Source: Micromonospora sp. FIMYZ51
Lineage (GTDB): Bacteria > Actinomycetota > Actinomycetes > Mycobacteriales > Micromonosporaceae
Length of the DNA stretch: 64,000 nt
Direction of reading: 5' to 3'
Assembly (NCBI RefSeq): GCF_038246755.1
Contig: NZ_CP134706.1
Coordinates: forward strand, 248,001-312,000
The position numbers and the translations under genes are program-made. Positions within the stretch are counted from its first letter, which is position 1, and every line of letters begins with the position of its first letter. This document shows, piece after piece, positions 57,687 through 64,000 of the stretch. The notes under the pieces are model-generated. The model was not told the DNA's origin. It saw only the letters and a list, made by a program, of their open reading frames with translations, and did no database searches.

Positions 57687-59745
57687 CGAACGCCTCCTCC
57701 CGCCAGGCGTCGTAACGCCCGCTCGGCCCGCCGTGCCCGGCCTCCATCTCGGTCTTGAGCAGGTACTCGCCCTGCGGCGCGACCGCGCGCAGCCGCGCGA
57801 TCCACTTCGCCGGCTCGTGATAGAGCACCCGGGTGTCGTTGAGGCTGGTCATGGCGAGGATCGCCGGATATTCCAGGGCGGCGACGTTCTCGTACGGGGT
57901 GTACGACTTCATGTACGCGTACACCTCCGGATCGGCAAGCGGGTTGCCCCACTCCTCCCACTCGGTGACGGTCAGCGGCAGCGACGGGTCGAGGATCGTG
58001 CTGAGCGCATCCACGAACGGGACCTGCGCGACGATGCCGGTGAAGGCGTCCGGCGCGAGGTTTGCCACCGCGCCCATCAACAGCCCGCCGGCCGACCCGC
58101 CCCGGGCGACCAGCCGGTCCGGCGCGGTCCAGCCGGCGCTCGCCAGGTGCCGGGCGCAGGCGACGAAGTCGGTGAAGGTGTTCTTCTTGGCCAGCAGCTT
58201 GCCCTGTTCGTACCAGCGGCGGCCCAACTCACCGCCGCCGCGCACATGGGCCACCGCGAAGACCACCCCACGGTCCAGTAGGGACAGTCGACCCACCGAG
58301 AACCACGGATCCATGCTCGCCTCGTACGAGCCGTAGCCGTAGATGACGCAGGGCGCGGAGCCGTCGCGGGGCGTGTCGCGGCGGCAGACCAGCGAGATGG
58401 GCACCCGGGTGCCGTCGTCGGCCAGGGCCCATTCCCGGTGCTGCTCGTACTCCTCCGGCCGGTAGGCCCGCCCGTCCGGCCCGGGCAGCACCGGCCGGCG
58501 ACGTAGCAGGGTCAGCTCGCGGGTCACCAGGTCGTAGTCGTACACCGAATCCGGGGTGACAAGCGAGGTGTAGCGCAACCGCAACCGTCCGGTCCGGTAC
58601 TCGGGGTTGGCGTCCAGGCCGACGGTGTGCAGCGCCTCGGGAAAATCGATGTCGTGGGCGCCGCCACCACCGACCGGCAGCACCCGCAGCCCGGTCAGGC
58701 CGTTGCTGCGTACGCTGAGGATCAGGTGGTCGGCGAAGGCGTCCACCGCCTCCAGCCGGGTGCCGGGGGAGTGCTCGATCAGCGGCACCCAGTCGCCGGG
58801 CGCGTCCGCCGAGGTGTACGCCAGCGCGAAGTCCTCCGCGCCGTCGTTGTGCAGGATCAGGAACCGGTGCCCGTGGTGCTCCACCGAGTACTCGATGCCC
58901 TGTCGTCGTGGTGCGATCACCGCCGGCTCGCCGGTCGGGTTGCCGGCGGGAATGACCCGTGCCTCGCTCGTCACCTTGCTGGCGATGTCGATCAGGATGA
59001 ACCGCTCCGACCGGGTCAGCTCGACCCCGACCCAGAACCGCTCGTCGTCCTCGGAGTGCACCACCACGTCGTCCGCGGCGGCCGTGCCGAGCACGTGCCG
59101 CCAGACCCGGTGCGGGCGCCACGCCTCGTCGACGGTGACGTAGAACAGCACCGAGGCGTCGGCGGACCAGGCGGTGCCGTAGAAGGTTCCGGGGATCTCG
59201 TCGGGCAGCAGCTCGCCGGTGTCGAGGTCCCTGATCCGCAGGGTGAACCGCTCGTCGCCGGAGAAGTCCGTGGAGTAGGCCAGGTAGCGCCCGTCCGGGC
59301 TGACGTCGAAGGCGCCAAGCGAGAAGAAGTCGTGGCCCTCGGCGAGCCGGTTGCCGTCGAGCAGGATCTGCTCGCCGTCGAGGGGGCCGCCGTCGGCGCT
59401 GATCGGCGGGGTGGTCTCGCCGTCGCGTACGGCCCGGCGGCAGTGCACCCCGTACTGCTGGCCCGCCACGGTGCGGGTGTAGTACCAGTGCCCGCCCTTG
59501 CGGGTCGGCACCGAGAGGTCGGTCTCCTGGGTCCGCCGCCGGATCTCCTCGAACAACTCCGTCCGCAGCCCGGACAGGTGTGCCGTCCGCGCCTCGGTCC
59601 ACGCGTTCTCGGCGTTGAGGTAGTTGACGGTTTCCGGGTCGTCCTTGGTGGCCAGCCAGGCGTATTCGTCGATGACGGTGTCGCCGTGGTGGACGCGTTC
59701 GGTCGGTAGCCGCCTGGCTACGGGTGCGGTGGTCTCGGTGGTCAC
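57649..59745 (-). CDS. ptrB: Prolyl oligopeptidase family (oligopeptidase B-like) S9 peptidase
   Basis: A 698-aa cytoplasmic serine peptidase. The N-terminal seven-bladed propeller (residues about 70-410) is followed by an alpha/beta-hydrolase domain. The catalytic Ser is in ARGGSAGGLLMG, Asp in SLNDTRVLYHEPAKW and His in EAGHGGPSGR. The family cuts short peptides after basic residues or proline, and acidic residues near the propeller entry favour the oligopeptidase B type. Length is normal. ATG at 59745 faces the flavoprotein promoter region. Confidence 0.93.
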   Translation of the reverse strand: MTTETTAPVARRLPTERVHHGDTVIDEYAWLATKDDPETVNYLNAENAWTEARTAHLSGLRTELFEEIRRRTQETDLSVPTRKGGHWYYTRTVAGQQYGVHCRRAVRDGETTPPISADGGPLDGEQILLDGNRLAEGHDFFSLGAFDVSPDGRYLAYSTDFSGDERFTLRIRDLDTGELLPDEIPGTFYGTAWSADASVLFYVTVDEAWRPHRVWRHVLGTAAADDVVVHSEDDERFWVGVELTRSERFILIDIASKVTSEARVIPAGNPTGEPAVIAPRRQGIEYSVEHHGHRFLILHNDGAEDFALAYTSADAPGDWVPLIEHSPGTRLEAVDAFADHLILSVRSNGLTGLRVLPVGGGGAHDIDFPEALHTVGLDANPEYRTGRLRLRYTSLVTPDSVYDYDLVTRELTLLRRRPVLPGPDGRAYRPEEYEQHREWALADDGTRVPISLVCRRDTPRDGSAPCVIYGYGSYEASMDPWFSVGRLSLLDRGVVFAVAHVRGGGELGRRWYEQGKLLAKKNTFTDFVACARHLASAGWTAPDRLVARGGSAGGLLMGAVANLAPDAFTGIVAQVPFVDALSTILDPSLPLTVTEWEEWGNPLADPEVYAYMKSYTPYENVAALEYPAILAMTSLNDTRVLYHEPAKWIARLRAVAPQGEYLLKTEMEAGHGGPSGRYDAWREEAFVNAWILDRLDRA

Positions 59746-59803
59746 GGCGCCACGTTACCGGCCGCCTCCACCTTGCGGGCGGAGCAAATCCCTCCCGGAT
59801 GGT

Positions 59804-59820
59804 TCGAACACATGTACGAT
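59804..59820 (+). promoter_or_regulatory. LexA-like box over the -10 of the flavoprotein gene
   Basis: TCGAACACATGTACGA (59804-59819) matches the actinobacterial SOS-box consensus TCGAAC-N4-GTTCGA at 11 of 12 fixed positions. TACGAT (59815-59820), a good -10 hexamer, lies inside it. The expected start point falls on ATG 59827, so LexA binding would block a leaderless transcript. Confidence 0.6.
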
Positions 59821-59826
59821 CCAGGC

Positions 59827-61173
59827 ATGGTGCCAGCGCGTTCCACCGGCTCGGCCGGTGCCCTCGACATCGCCCGCCGGTTGACCGAGATCTGCGGTCC
59901 GCGCTTCGCCCGGTTCGCCGGGGCGGCCGATGAGGTGGCCGGCCGTCCGGCGCGCTGGGTGGCGGTGCCGGGCGGTGCGCACGCGGCGGCGCGGGTGCTG
60001 CGGCTGGCCGCCGAACACGACCTGACGGTGGTGCCGCGCGGTGCCGGCACCAAGATCGACTGGGGCGCGCCGCCCGCGCGGGTCGACATCATGCTTGACA
60101 CCGGCCGGCTCGCCGGCATCGGTCACCGCCCACCCGACCAGGGCATTGCCGAGGTCGGCGCCGGCACGCCGCTGCGCGCGGTGCAGGCCACCCTGGAGCG
60201 CACCGGCCAGCGGCTCGCGGTGGACGCGCCGTCGCCCGGTGCCACCATCGGCGGCGTGCTCGCCGCCGACGAGGCCGGCCCGTTGCGGCACCGGCACGGC
60301 ACCGCCTGTGACCAGCTCGTCGGCCTGCGCTACCTGGCCGCCGACGGCGAGCTGACCGAGGCCGGCGGCGGGGCGGCCGGGCTGGCCCAGGCCCGACTGC
60401 TGTGTGGTTCCGAAGGGGCGCTCGGCGTGCTGATCAGCGCGATGCTGCGGGTGCAGGCGCTGCCGGCCAGCCGGATCTGGGTGACCCGGCCGGTGTGGAC
60501 TCCGCTGGAGGTGCACGACCTGGTCCGGGCGGTGCTCGCCGCCCGTCTCGAACCCGCCGCGATCGAACTCGACCTGCCGGCCGGCACGGGACCCCGGCCA
60601 CGGCGGGACCGCCGGGCCGAGGCGATGGCGCGTCATCCGTCGATGACGGGACGCCCGTCGCCCGGCCCGGCGGGTGCCGGTTCGCTTGTGGTGCTCCTCG
60701 AAGGCGGGCCGGCCGAGGTGGCCGAGCGCGCCGACCTGCTGGTGTCGTTGTTCGGCAGTCAGGCGACGGTGGCCGGGTCGGCCCCGCAGTGGTGGCGCAG
60801 CTACCCGTTCGCCCCCGGCGACACGGCGTTGCGGCTGGAGGTGCCGATCACCGACCTGCACGCGGCCGTCTACGCGCTGCGCGACGCGGCCGGCGCGCCG
60901 GTGCCGGTGCGTGGCTCGGCCGGTCTCGGCGTGGCACACGCCGCGCTGCCCGGCACGCTTCCGCCCGATCGGGTGGCGTCGATTCTGGCCGCAGTGCGCG
61001 GCGTCCTGCTCGCCCGACGGGGTCGGTGCCGGGTGCTCGCCGCCCCACCGCCGGTCCGCCGGGCCGTCGACCTCTGGGGCGACCTGGCGGTCCGACCCCA
61101 GCTGCGCGCCGCCAAACAGCACCTCGACCCCACCCACCGCCTGGCCCCCGGCCGCCTCCCCGGCGGCCTCTAG
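59827..61173 (+). CDS. GlcE/FAD-linked oxidase family protein
   Basis: A 448-aa flavoprotein of the PCMH/VAO fold. The FAD-binding stretch runs RWVAVPGGAHAAARVLRLAAEHDLTVVPRGAGTKIDWG, then GIAEVGAGTPLRAVQATLERTGQRLAVDAPSPGATIGGVLAADEAGPLRHRHG, and a C-terminal cap follows. GlcE is a glycolate oxidase subunit, but GlcD and GlcF are absent, so it may act alone on a 2-hydroxyacid or alcohol. ATG at 59827 is chosen from the promoter position; the TTG at 59773 would place the LexA box inside the gene. Confidence 0.85.
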   Translation: MVPARSTGSAGALDIARRLTEICGPRFARFAGAADEVAGRPARWVAVPGGAHAAARVLRLAAEHDLTVVPRGAGTKIDWGAPPARVDIMLDTGRLAGIGHRPPDQGIAEVGAGTPLRAVQATLERTGQRLAVDAPSPGATIGGVLAADEAGPLRHRHGTACDQLVGLRYLAADGELTEAGGGAAGLAQARLLCGSEGALGVLISAMLRVQALPASRIWVTRPVWTPLEVHDLVRAVLAARLEPAAIELDLPAGTGPRPRRDRRAEAMARHPSMTGRPSPGPAGAGSLVVLLEGGPAEVAERADLLVSLFGSQATVAGSAPQWWRSYPFAPGDTALRLEVPITDLHAAVYALRDAAGAPVPVRGSAGLGVAHAALPGTLPPDRVASILAAVRGVLLARRGRCRVLAAPPPVRRAVDLWGDLAVRPQLRAAKQHLDPTHRLAPGRLPGGL

Positions 61174-61181
61174 CCCACCCA

Positions 61182-61251
61182 CCCCCACCCCCACCCCCAC
61201 CCCCACCCCCACCCCCACCCCCACCCCCGCCCCCACCCCCACCCCCACCCC
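61182..61251. repeat. CCCCCA hexamer microsatellite
   Basis: About 11-12 copies of CCCCCA, with one A-to-G interruption, follow the flavoprotein stop. The other strand, (TGGGGG)n, can form G-quadruplexes. No gene lies in 61174-61398. Confidence 0.9.
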
Positions 61252-61263
61252 GCACGTCTCGCC

Positions 61264-61330
61264 GATCTTGCACTTTCGGTCGCCGAAGTGCCCCTTATCT
61301 GGCATATGCGGGGGCAGAAAGTGCAAGATC
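61264..61330. terminator. 14-bp inverted repeat around a 39-nt loop
   Basis: GATCTTGCACTTTC (61264-61277) and GAAAGTGCAAGATC (61317-61330) are perfect complements, extended by one more C/G pair outward. The loop contains its own short repeat (TGCCCC...GGGGCA). It lies between two convergent genes and is likely a shared terminator or a small dispersed palindrome. Confidence 0.75.
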
Positions 61331-61398
61331 GACGCGGAAAGCGGGTGGGCGCGGGGACGGGGAGGAGAGGGTGGGGCGGGTAACGGGGTGGGGAGGGG

Positions 61399-63504
61399 CT
61401 AGACGGTGTCGTTGCGCAGGACGAGGATGGCGATGTCGTCGCGGGGCTCCTCCACCGAGAAGTTGATCGCGGTGGCCCGGAGCCGGGCCGCTACCACGTC
61501 GGCCGGGTAACCGGCCAACGGCGCGGTGGCGTCGCGCAGCCGGCCGGTGCCGAACAGCTCCCGGCCCCGTCGGCGCTCGGTCACCCCGTCGGTGTAGAAG
61601 ACCAGGCAGTCGCCCGGGTCGAGCACGATGCCCGCAGTGGGTGCGGCGATGGCGTCGAGCAGGCCGAGCGCGGTCCCGCCGGTGCCGACGAAGTCGGCCC
61701 GTCCGCCGCAGGAGCGCAGCAGCACCGGCCGGTCGTGCCCGGCCAGGTGCAGCTCGACGTCGAGCTGGTCGCCCTCGCCGGGCCGGACGGCGGCCAGCGC
61801 CAGCGTGCAGTAGCGGCCGGACCCCCGCTCGACAAGCGTCTCGTTGAGCCGGGCCAGCACCTCGGGCAGCGGCTTGCCGTCCCCGGCCAGCACCCGGATC
61901 ACGTCCCGCACCAGCCCGGTGACCGCAGCCGCCTGTACCCCCTTGCCCGAGACGTCGCCGATCACCACCAGCCAGCGGCCGTCCGGCAGCGGCATCACGT
62001 CGTAGAAGTCGCCGCCGACGTCGGCGTCCCCGCCGGTCGGCACGTACTCGGCGGCGAAACCGATGCCCTCCACGACCGGCAGCACCGGTGGGAGCAGCGA
62101 CTGTTGCAGGGTCTGCGCCACCCGCCGTCGCTCGGCGTGGATCCGGGCGTTCTCGATCGCCAGCGCGGCCCGCCGGGCCACATCCTCCAGCACCGCGATC
62201 TCGTCGGGGTCGTGCCGGTGCCGCAGGTGCCGCCCGACCGCGAGCGTGCCGAGGCGTTGCCCCCGGGCGATCAGCGGCACGGCGAAGCCCTCCATCGGCC
62301 CGCCCAGCGGCGTCTGGGTGCCGTTGCGGCTTGCTTCGCGCAGCCGGGACTGGATCGAGTCGGGGCCGGTCTGCCGCAGGGTGGCGTGCAGCTGGGGCAG
62401 CATCGACTCGTCCGCGTGACTGGCCGCGGCGAGGCGGAGCCGGCCCCACTCGTCGGTGGTGTGCACCGCGCACCACTGGCCGAGGCGGGGCACCACCAGT
62501 TGCGGGATGAGCGCCATGGTCAGCTCCACGTCGAGCGACTGGGCGAGCAGCTCACTGGCCTCGGCGAGGAAGGTCAGCCAGGCCTGCCGACGGACGTCGG
62601 CGCGGCGCAGCCGATCGTTCTCCAGGTGCAGCGAGAGCCGCTCGGCCGCCAGCACCGCCAGTGGCCGGGCGTACGCGGTGGGTGCGGCGTCCAACTCCAG
62701 TTCCCCGGCGTACGGGCGGTGTACGGCCAGCGGAACCCGGATCAGGTCGTTGCCGGCCCGGGGCTGCCGACCGTACCGGGCGAGCAGTTGGGTGCCCTGC
62801 CCGTCCCCACGGTCCAGCCGGATCACGCCCCCGGCGGCGCCGACCATCTCCGCCACCTGCGTGAGCAGACTGGTGGCGAAGTCGGGCAGCGGATCGTCGA
62901 CATACGGATCGGGAGTGGTCTGCAACAGCGCACTCATCGCACCTGCGCTGGGACCAGCGGTGTGTCCGCTGTTGTCCGGATCACCGATTGGTGGCCTGAA
63001 ATCGTCGCCGGGCGGGTCGGAGTCGTCCCCGTGCGGCCCGACGTCGTCGCGCTGCCCGTCGCGGTGCCGGCGGTCCAGCCGGAACCACACCCCCTTGCCG
63101 TTGGGCAGGTAGGTCGTGCCCCAGCGACTGGCGAAGTGGTCGACCAGCAGCAGGCCGCGCCCGCGTTCGGCCACCTCGACGATGTCGGTCGCCACGTTGC
63201 GTACGCCGACGGTCAGCTCGTCGACCGGGCCGGCGGCGAAGTCCGAGACGGTCACGGTCAACCCGGCCGGGTCGGCGGTGACCTCGATGTCCAGTTCGGT
63301 GCCGGCGTGCTCGACGGCGTTGGTGGAGAGTTCCGTGGTCAGCAGCAACGCCTCGTTGACCAGCTCATCCAGGTGCGCCTCGGTGAGCACGGAGCGGACG
63401 ACCGCCCGCGCAGCGGCAGGCGTACGGCGGTCGGCGGGCAGCCGGACGCGCCGTACGTGCTCGTCTGGGCCCTTGGTCACGGCGGGCCCCGTCTCCGCCG
63501 ACAC
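61399..63504 (-). CDS. RsbW-GAF-SpoIIE multidomain serine phosphatase
   Basis: A 701-aa signalling protein. Residues 25-145 form a GHKL anti-sigma kinase-like domain (VNEALLLTTELSTNAVEHAG, VAERGRGLLLVDHFASRWG). A Asp/Gly-rich linker follows. A GAF domain spans about 290-465 (FLAEASELLAQSLDVELTMALIPQL), and the C-terminal SpoIIE PP2C has DADVGGDFYDVMPLPDGRWLVVIGDVSGKG, VFYTDGVTERRRG and DDIAILVLRND. It should dephosphorylate an RsbV-type antagonist in response to a GAF ligand. GTG at 63504 is chosen because GGAGG lies 8 bases upstream; a GTG at 63525 is an alternative. Confidence 0.9.
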   Translation of the reverse strand: MSAETGPAVTKGPDEHVRRVRLPADRRTPAAARAVVRSVLTEAHLDELVNEALLLTTELSTNAVEHAGTELDIEVTADPAGLTVTVSDFAAGPVDELTVGVRNVATDIVEVAERGRGLLLVDHFASRWGTTYLPNGKGVWFRLDRRHRDGQRDDVGPHGDDSDPPGDDFRPPIGDPDNSGHTAGPSAGAMSALLQTTPDPYVDDPLPDFATSLLTQVAEMVGAAGGVIRLDRGDGQGTQLLARYGRQPRAGNDLIRVPLAVHRPYAGELELDAAPTAYARPLAVLAAERLSLHLENDRLRRADVRRQAWLTFLAEASELLAQSLDVELTMALIPQLVVPRLGQWCAVHTTDEWGRLRLAAASHADESMLPQLHATLRQTGPDSIQSRLREASRNGTQTPLGGPMEGFAVPLIARGQRLGTLAVGRHLRHRHDPDEIAVLEDVARRAALAIENARIHAERRRVAQTLQQSLLPPVLPVVEGIGFAAEYVPTGGDADVGGDFYDVMPLPDGRWLVVIGDVSGKGVQAAAVTGLVRDVIRVLAGDGKPLPEVLARLNETLVERGSGRYCTLALAAVRPGEGDQLDVELHLAGHDRPVLLRSCGGRADFVGTGGTALGLLDAIAAPTAGIVLDPGDCLVFYTDGVTERRRGRELFGTGRLRDATAPLAGYPADVVAARLRATAINFSVEEPRDDIAILVLRNDTV

Positions 63505-63658
63505 CCTCGTATCCTCCACCGACACCCGCCCGGTGCCAAGCCGATCACCTGTCGGGTCGGCATCGCGAACGGCGGTGCGGCGTGGCGGTTTCCAGCTCAC
63601 GGGGACAATGATGGGGTGACCGGCGCGAGCCGGTGGACCCTGAGGTGAGCGAGGAATG

Positions 63659-64000
63659 ATGACCACGGCGAAACAGTCGGGGCTGGCGGAGACCTCCGCC
63701 GCCGACCACGAGGCGGTCCTCACCGAGCTGGCGGAGGCGCTGCGGCAGGTCCGGCGCGGCGACCTCAAGGTCAGGCTGCCGCGACGGTCGGGTGCGGCCG
63801 GTGAGGTGGCGGACGCCTTCAACGACGTGGTGTCGCTCCAGGAGCGGCAGCATCTGGACCTGCGCCGGATCAGCCGGATCGTCGGTCGCGACGGCCGGTT
63901 GACCGAGCGGCTGGACGAGGAGGGGCTGGACGGCTCCTGGGCGGAGGGCCAACGGGCGGTCAACTCGCTGATCGACGACCTGGGCCGGCCCACCACGGAG
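63659..64000 (+). CDS. Start of a HAMP-domain sensor protein (cut by window end)
   Basis: 114 codons are visible. After a short leader a HAMP-like repeat appears (LTELAEALRQVRRGDLKVRLPRRSGAAGEVADAFNDVVSLQE), then the start of a second (RRISRIVGRDGRLTERLDEEGLDGSWAEGQRAVNSLIDDL). This is the pattern of actinobacterial multi-HAMP hybrid kinases, which are soluble. ATG at 63659 is used; ATG at 63656 is one codon earlier. It is divergent from the SpoIIE phosphatase gene. Confidence 0.85.
   Translation, partial: MTTAKQSGLAETSAADHEAVLTELAEALRQVRRGDLKVRLPRRSGAAGEVADAFNDVVSLQERQHLDLRRISRIVGRDGRLTERLDEEGLDGSWAEGQRAVNSLIDDLGRPTTE

Noticed and set aside
1..64000. CRISPR array
   Set aside because: No regularly spaced direct repeats with unique spacers; the tandem repeats found are adjacent and in coding or microsatellite DNA.
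1..64000. Antibiotic biosynthetic gene cluster
   Set aside because: No PKS, NRPS, terpene cyclase or lanthipeptide genes. The SDR/ligase/MaoC set is arranged with a sugar importer, which fits catabolism better.

Overview
The window is chromosomal DNA from a very high-GC actinobacterium. Micromonospora or a close relative in the Micromonosporaceae is the best guess. The signs are GC-rich third codon positions, frequent GTG starts, dense ATGA/GTGA stop-start overlaps, PadR- and GntR-controlled operons, a MsiK-style sugar transporter without its own ATPase, a full RsbR-RsbS-RsbT stressosome set, and a dispersed element built on GGAAGGGCCCC. The genus is an inference; there is no rRNA gene here.

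Layout. 0-2 kb: the end of one unknown gene and a secreted discoidin/FN3/HEIGH metallopeptidase. 2.2-4.6 kb: a PadR-DUF1048-ABC exporter operon. 4.8-6.8 kb: a scarred strip with a frameshifted Phd/PIN toxin-antitoxin pair, an intact RelE/Phd pair, a serine-recombinase tail and tRNA-Lys(TTT), which looks like the relic of a mobile element inserted at the tRNA 3' end. 7-27 kb: the centrepiece, a GntR-controlled catabolic region. A leftward operon encodes a TPP enzyme, an FGGY kinase and an aldehyde dehydrogenase. A rightward operon encodes a binding protein with two permeases, a VOC protein, two Gfo/Idh/MocA dehydrogenases, three SDRs, two CoA-transferase-like heterodimers, a MaoC hydratase and an acyl-CoA synthetase. 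Near-identical CTAG-centred operators link both operons and both GntR genes. The second CoA-transferase-like pair lacks the catalytic Glu in its beta subunit and carries a Glu in alpha where the ring-cleaving hydrolase IpdAB has one. I read the region as an undescribed CoA-dependent route for a polyhydroxylated, possibly cyclic, compound; the substrate is unknown.

27-33.8 kb: a DUF1772 protein, an NAD-epimerase, a beta-helix lipoprotein, a second PadR/ABC operon whose ATPase carries an N-terminal helical HAAS-like domain, a PP2C phosphatase and a short ATPase-LuxR regulator. 33.8-35.1 kb: small accessory genes including two tandem AlpA-like excisionase-type proteins. 35.1-43.2 kb: an XRE-cupin/BenE pair, a two-component system with a CPBP protease, mscL, and FadR-type regulator/MFS. 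43.2-49.3 kb: a stressosome and partner-switching cluster (STAS, RsbR, RsbS, RsbT, SpoIIE-type phosphatase, histidine kinase, receiver-SpoIIE phosphatase). 49.3-57 kb: a 5'-truncated MFS gene beside a dispersed repeat, an AraC regulator, a mycothiol-type DinB protein, a third PadR/ABC operon and its neighbouring two-component system. 57-64 kb: a DUF998 protein, an oligopeptidase B-like peptidase, a GlcE-like flavoprotein under a LexA-like box, a C-rich microsatellite, an RsbW-GAF-SpoIIE phosphatase and the start of a HAMP sensor protein cut by the window edge.
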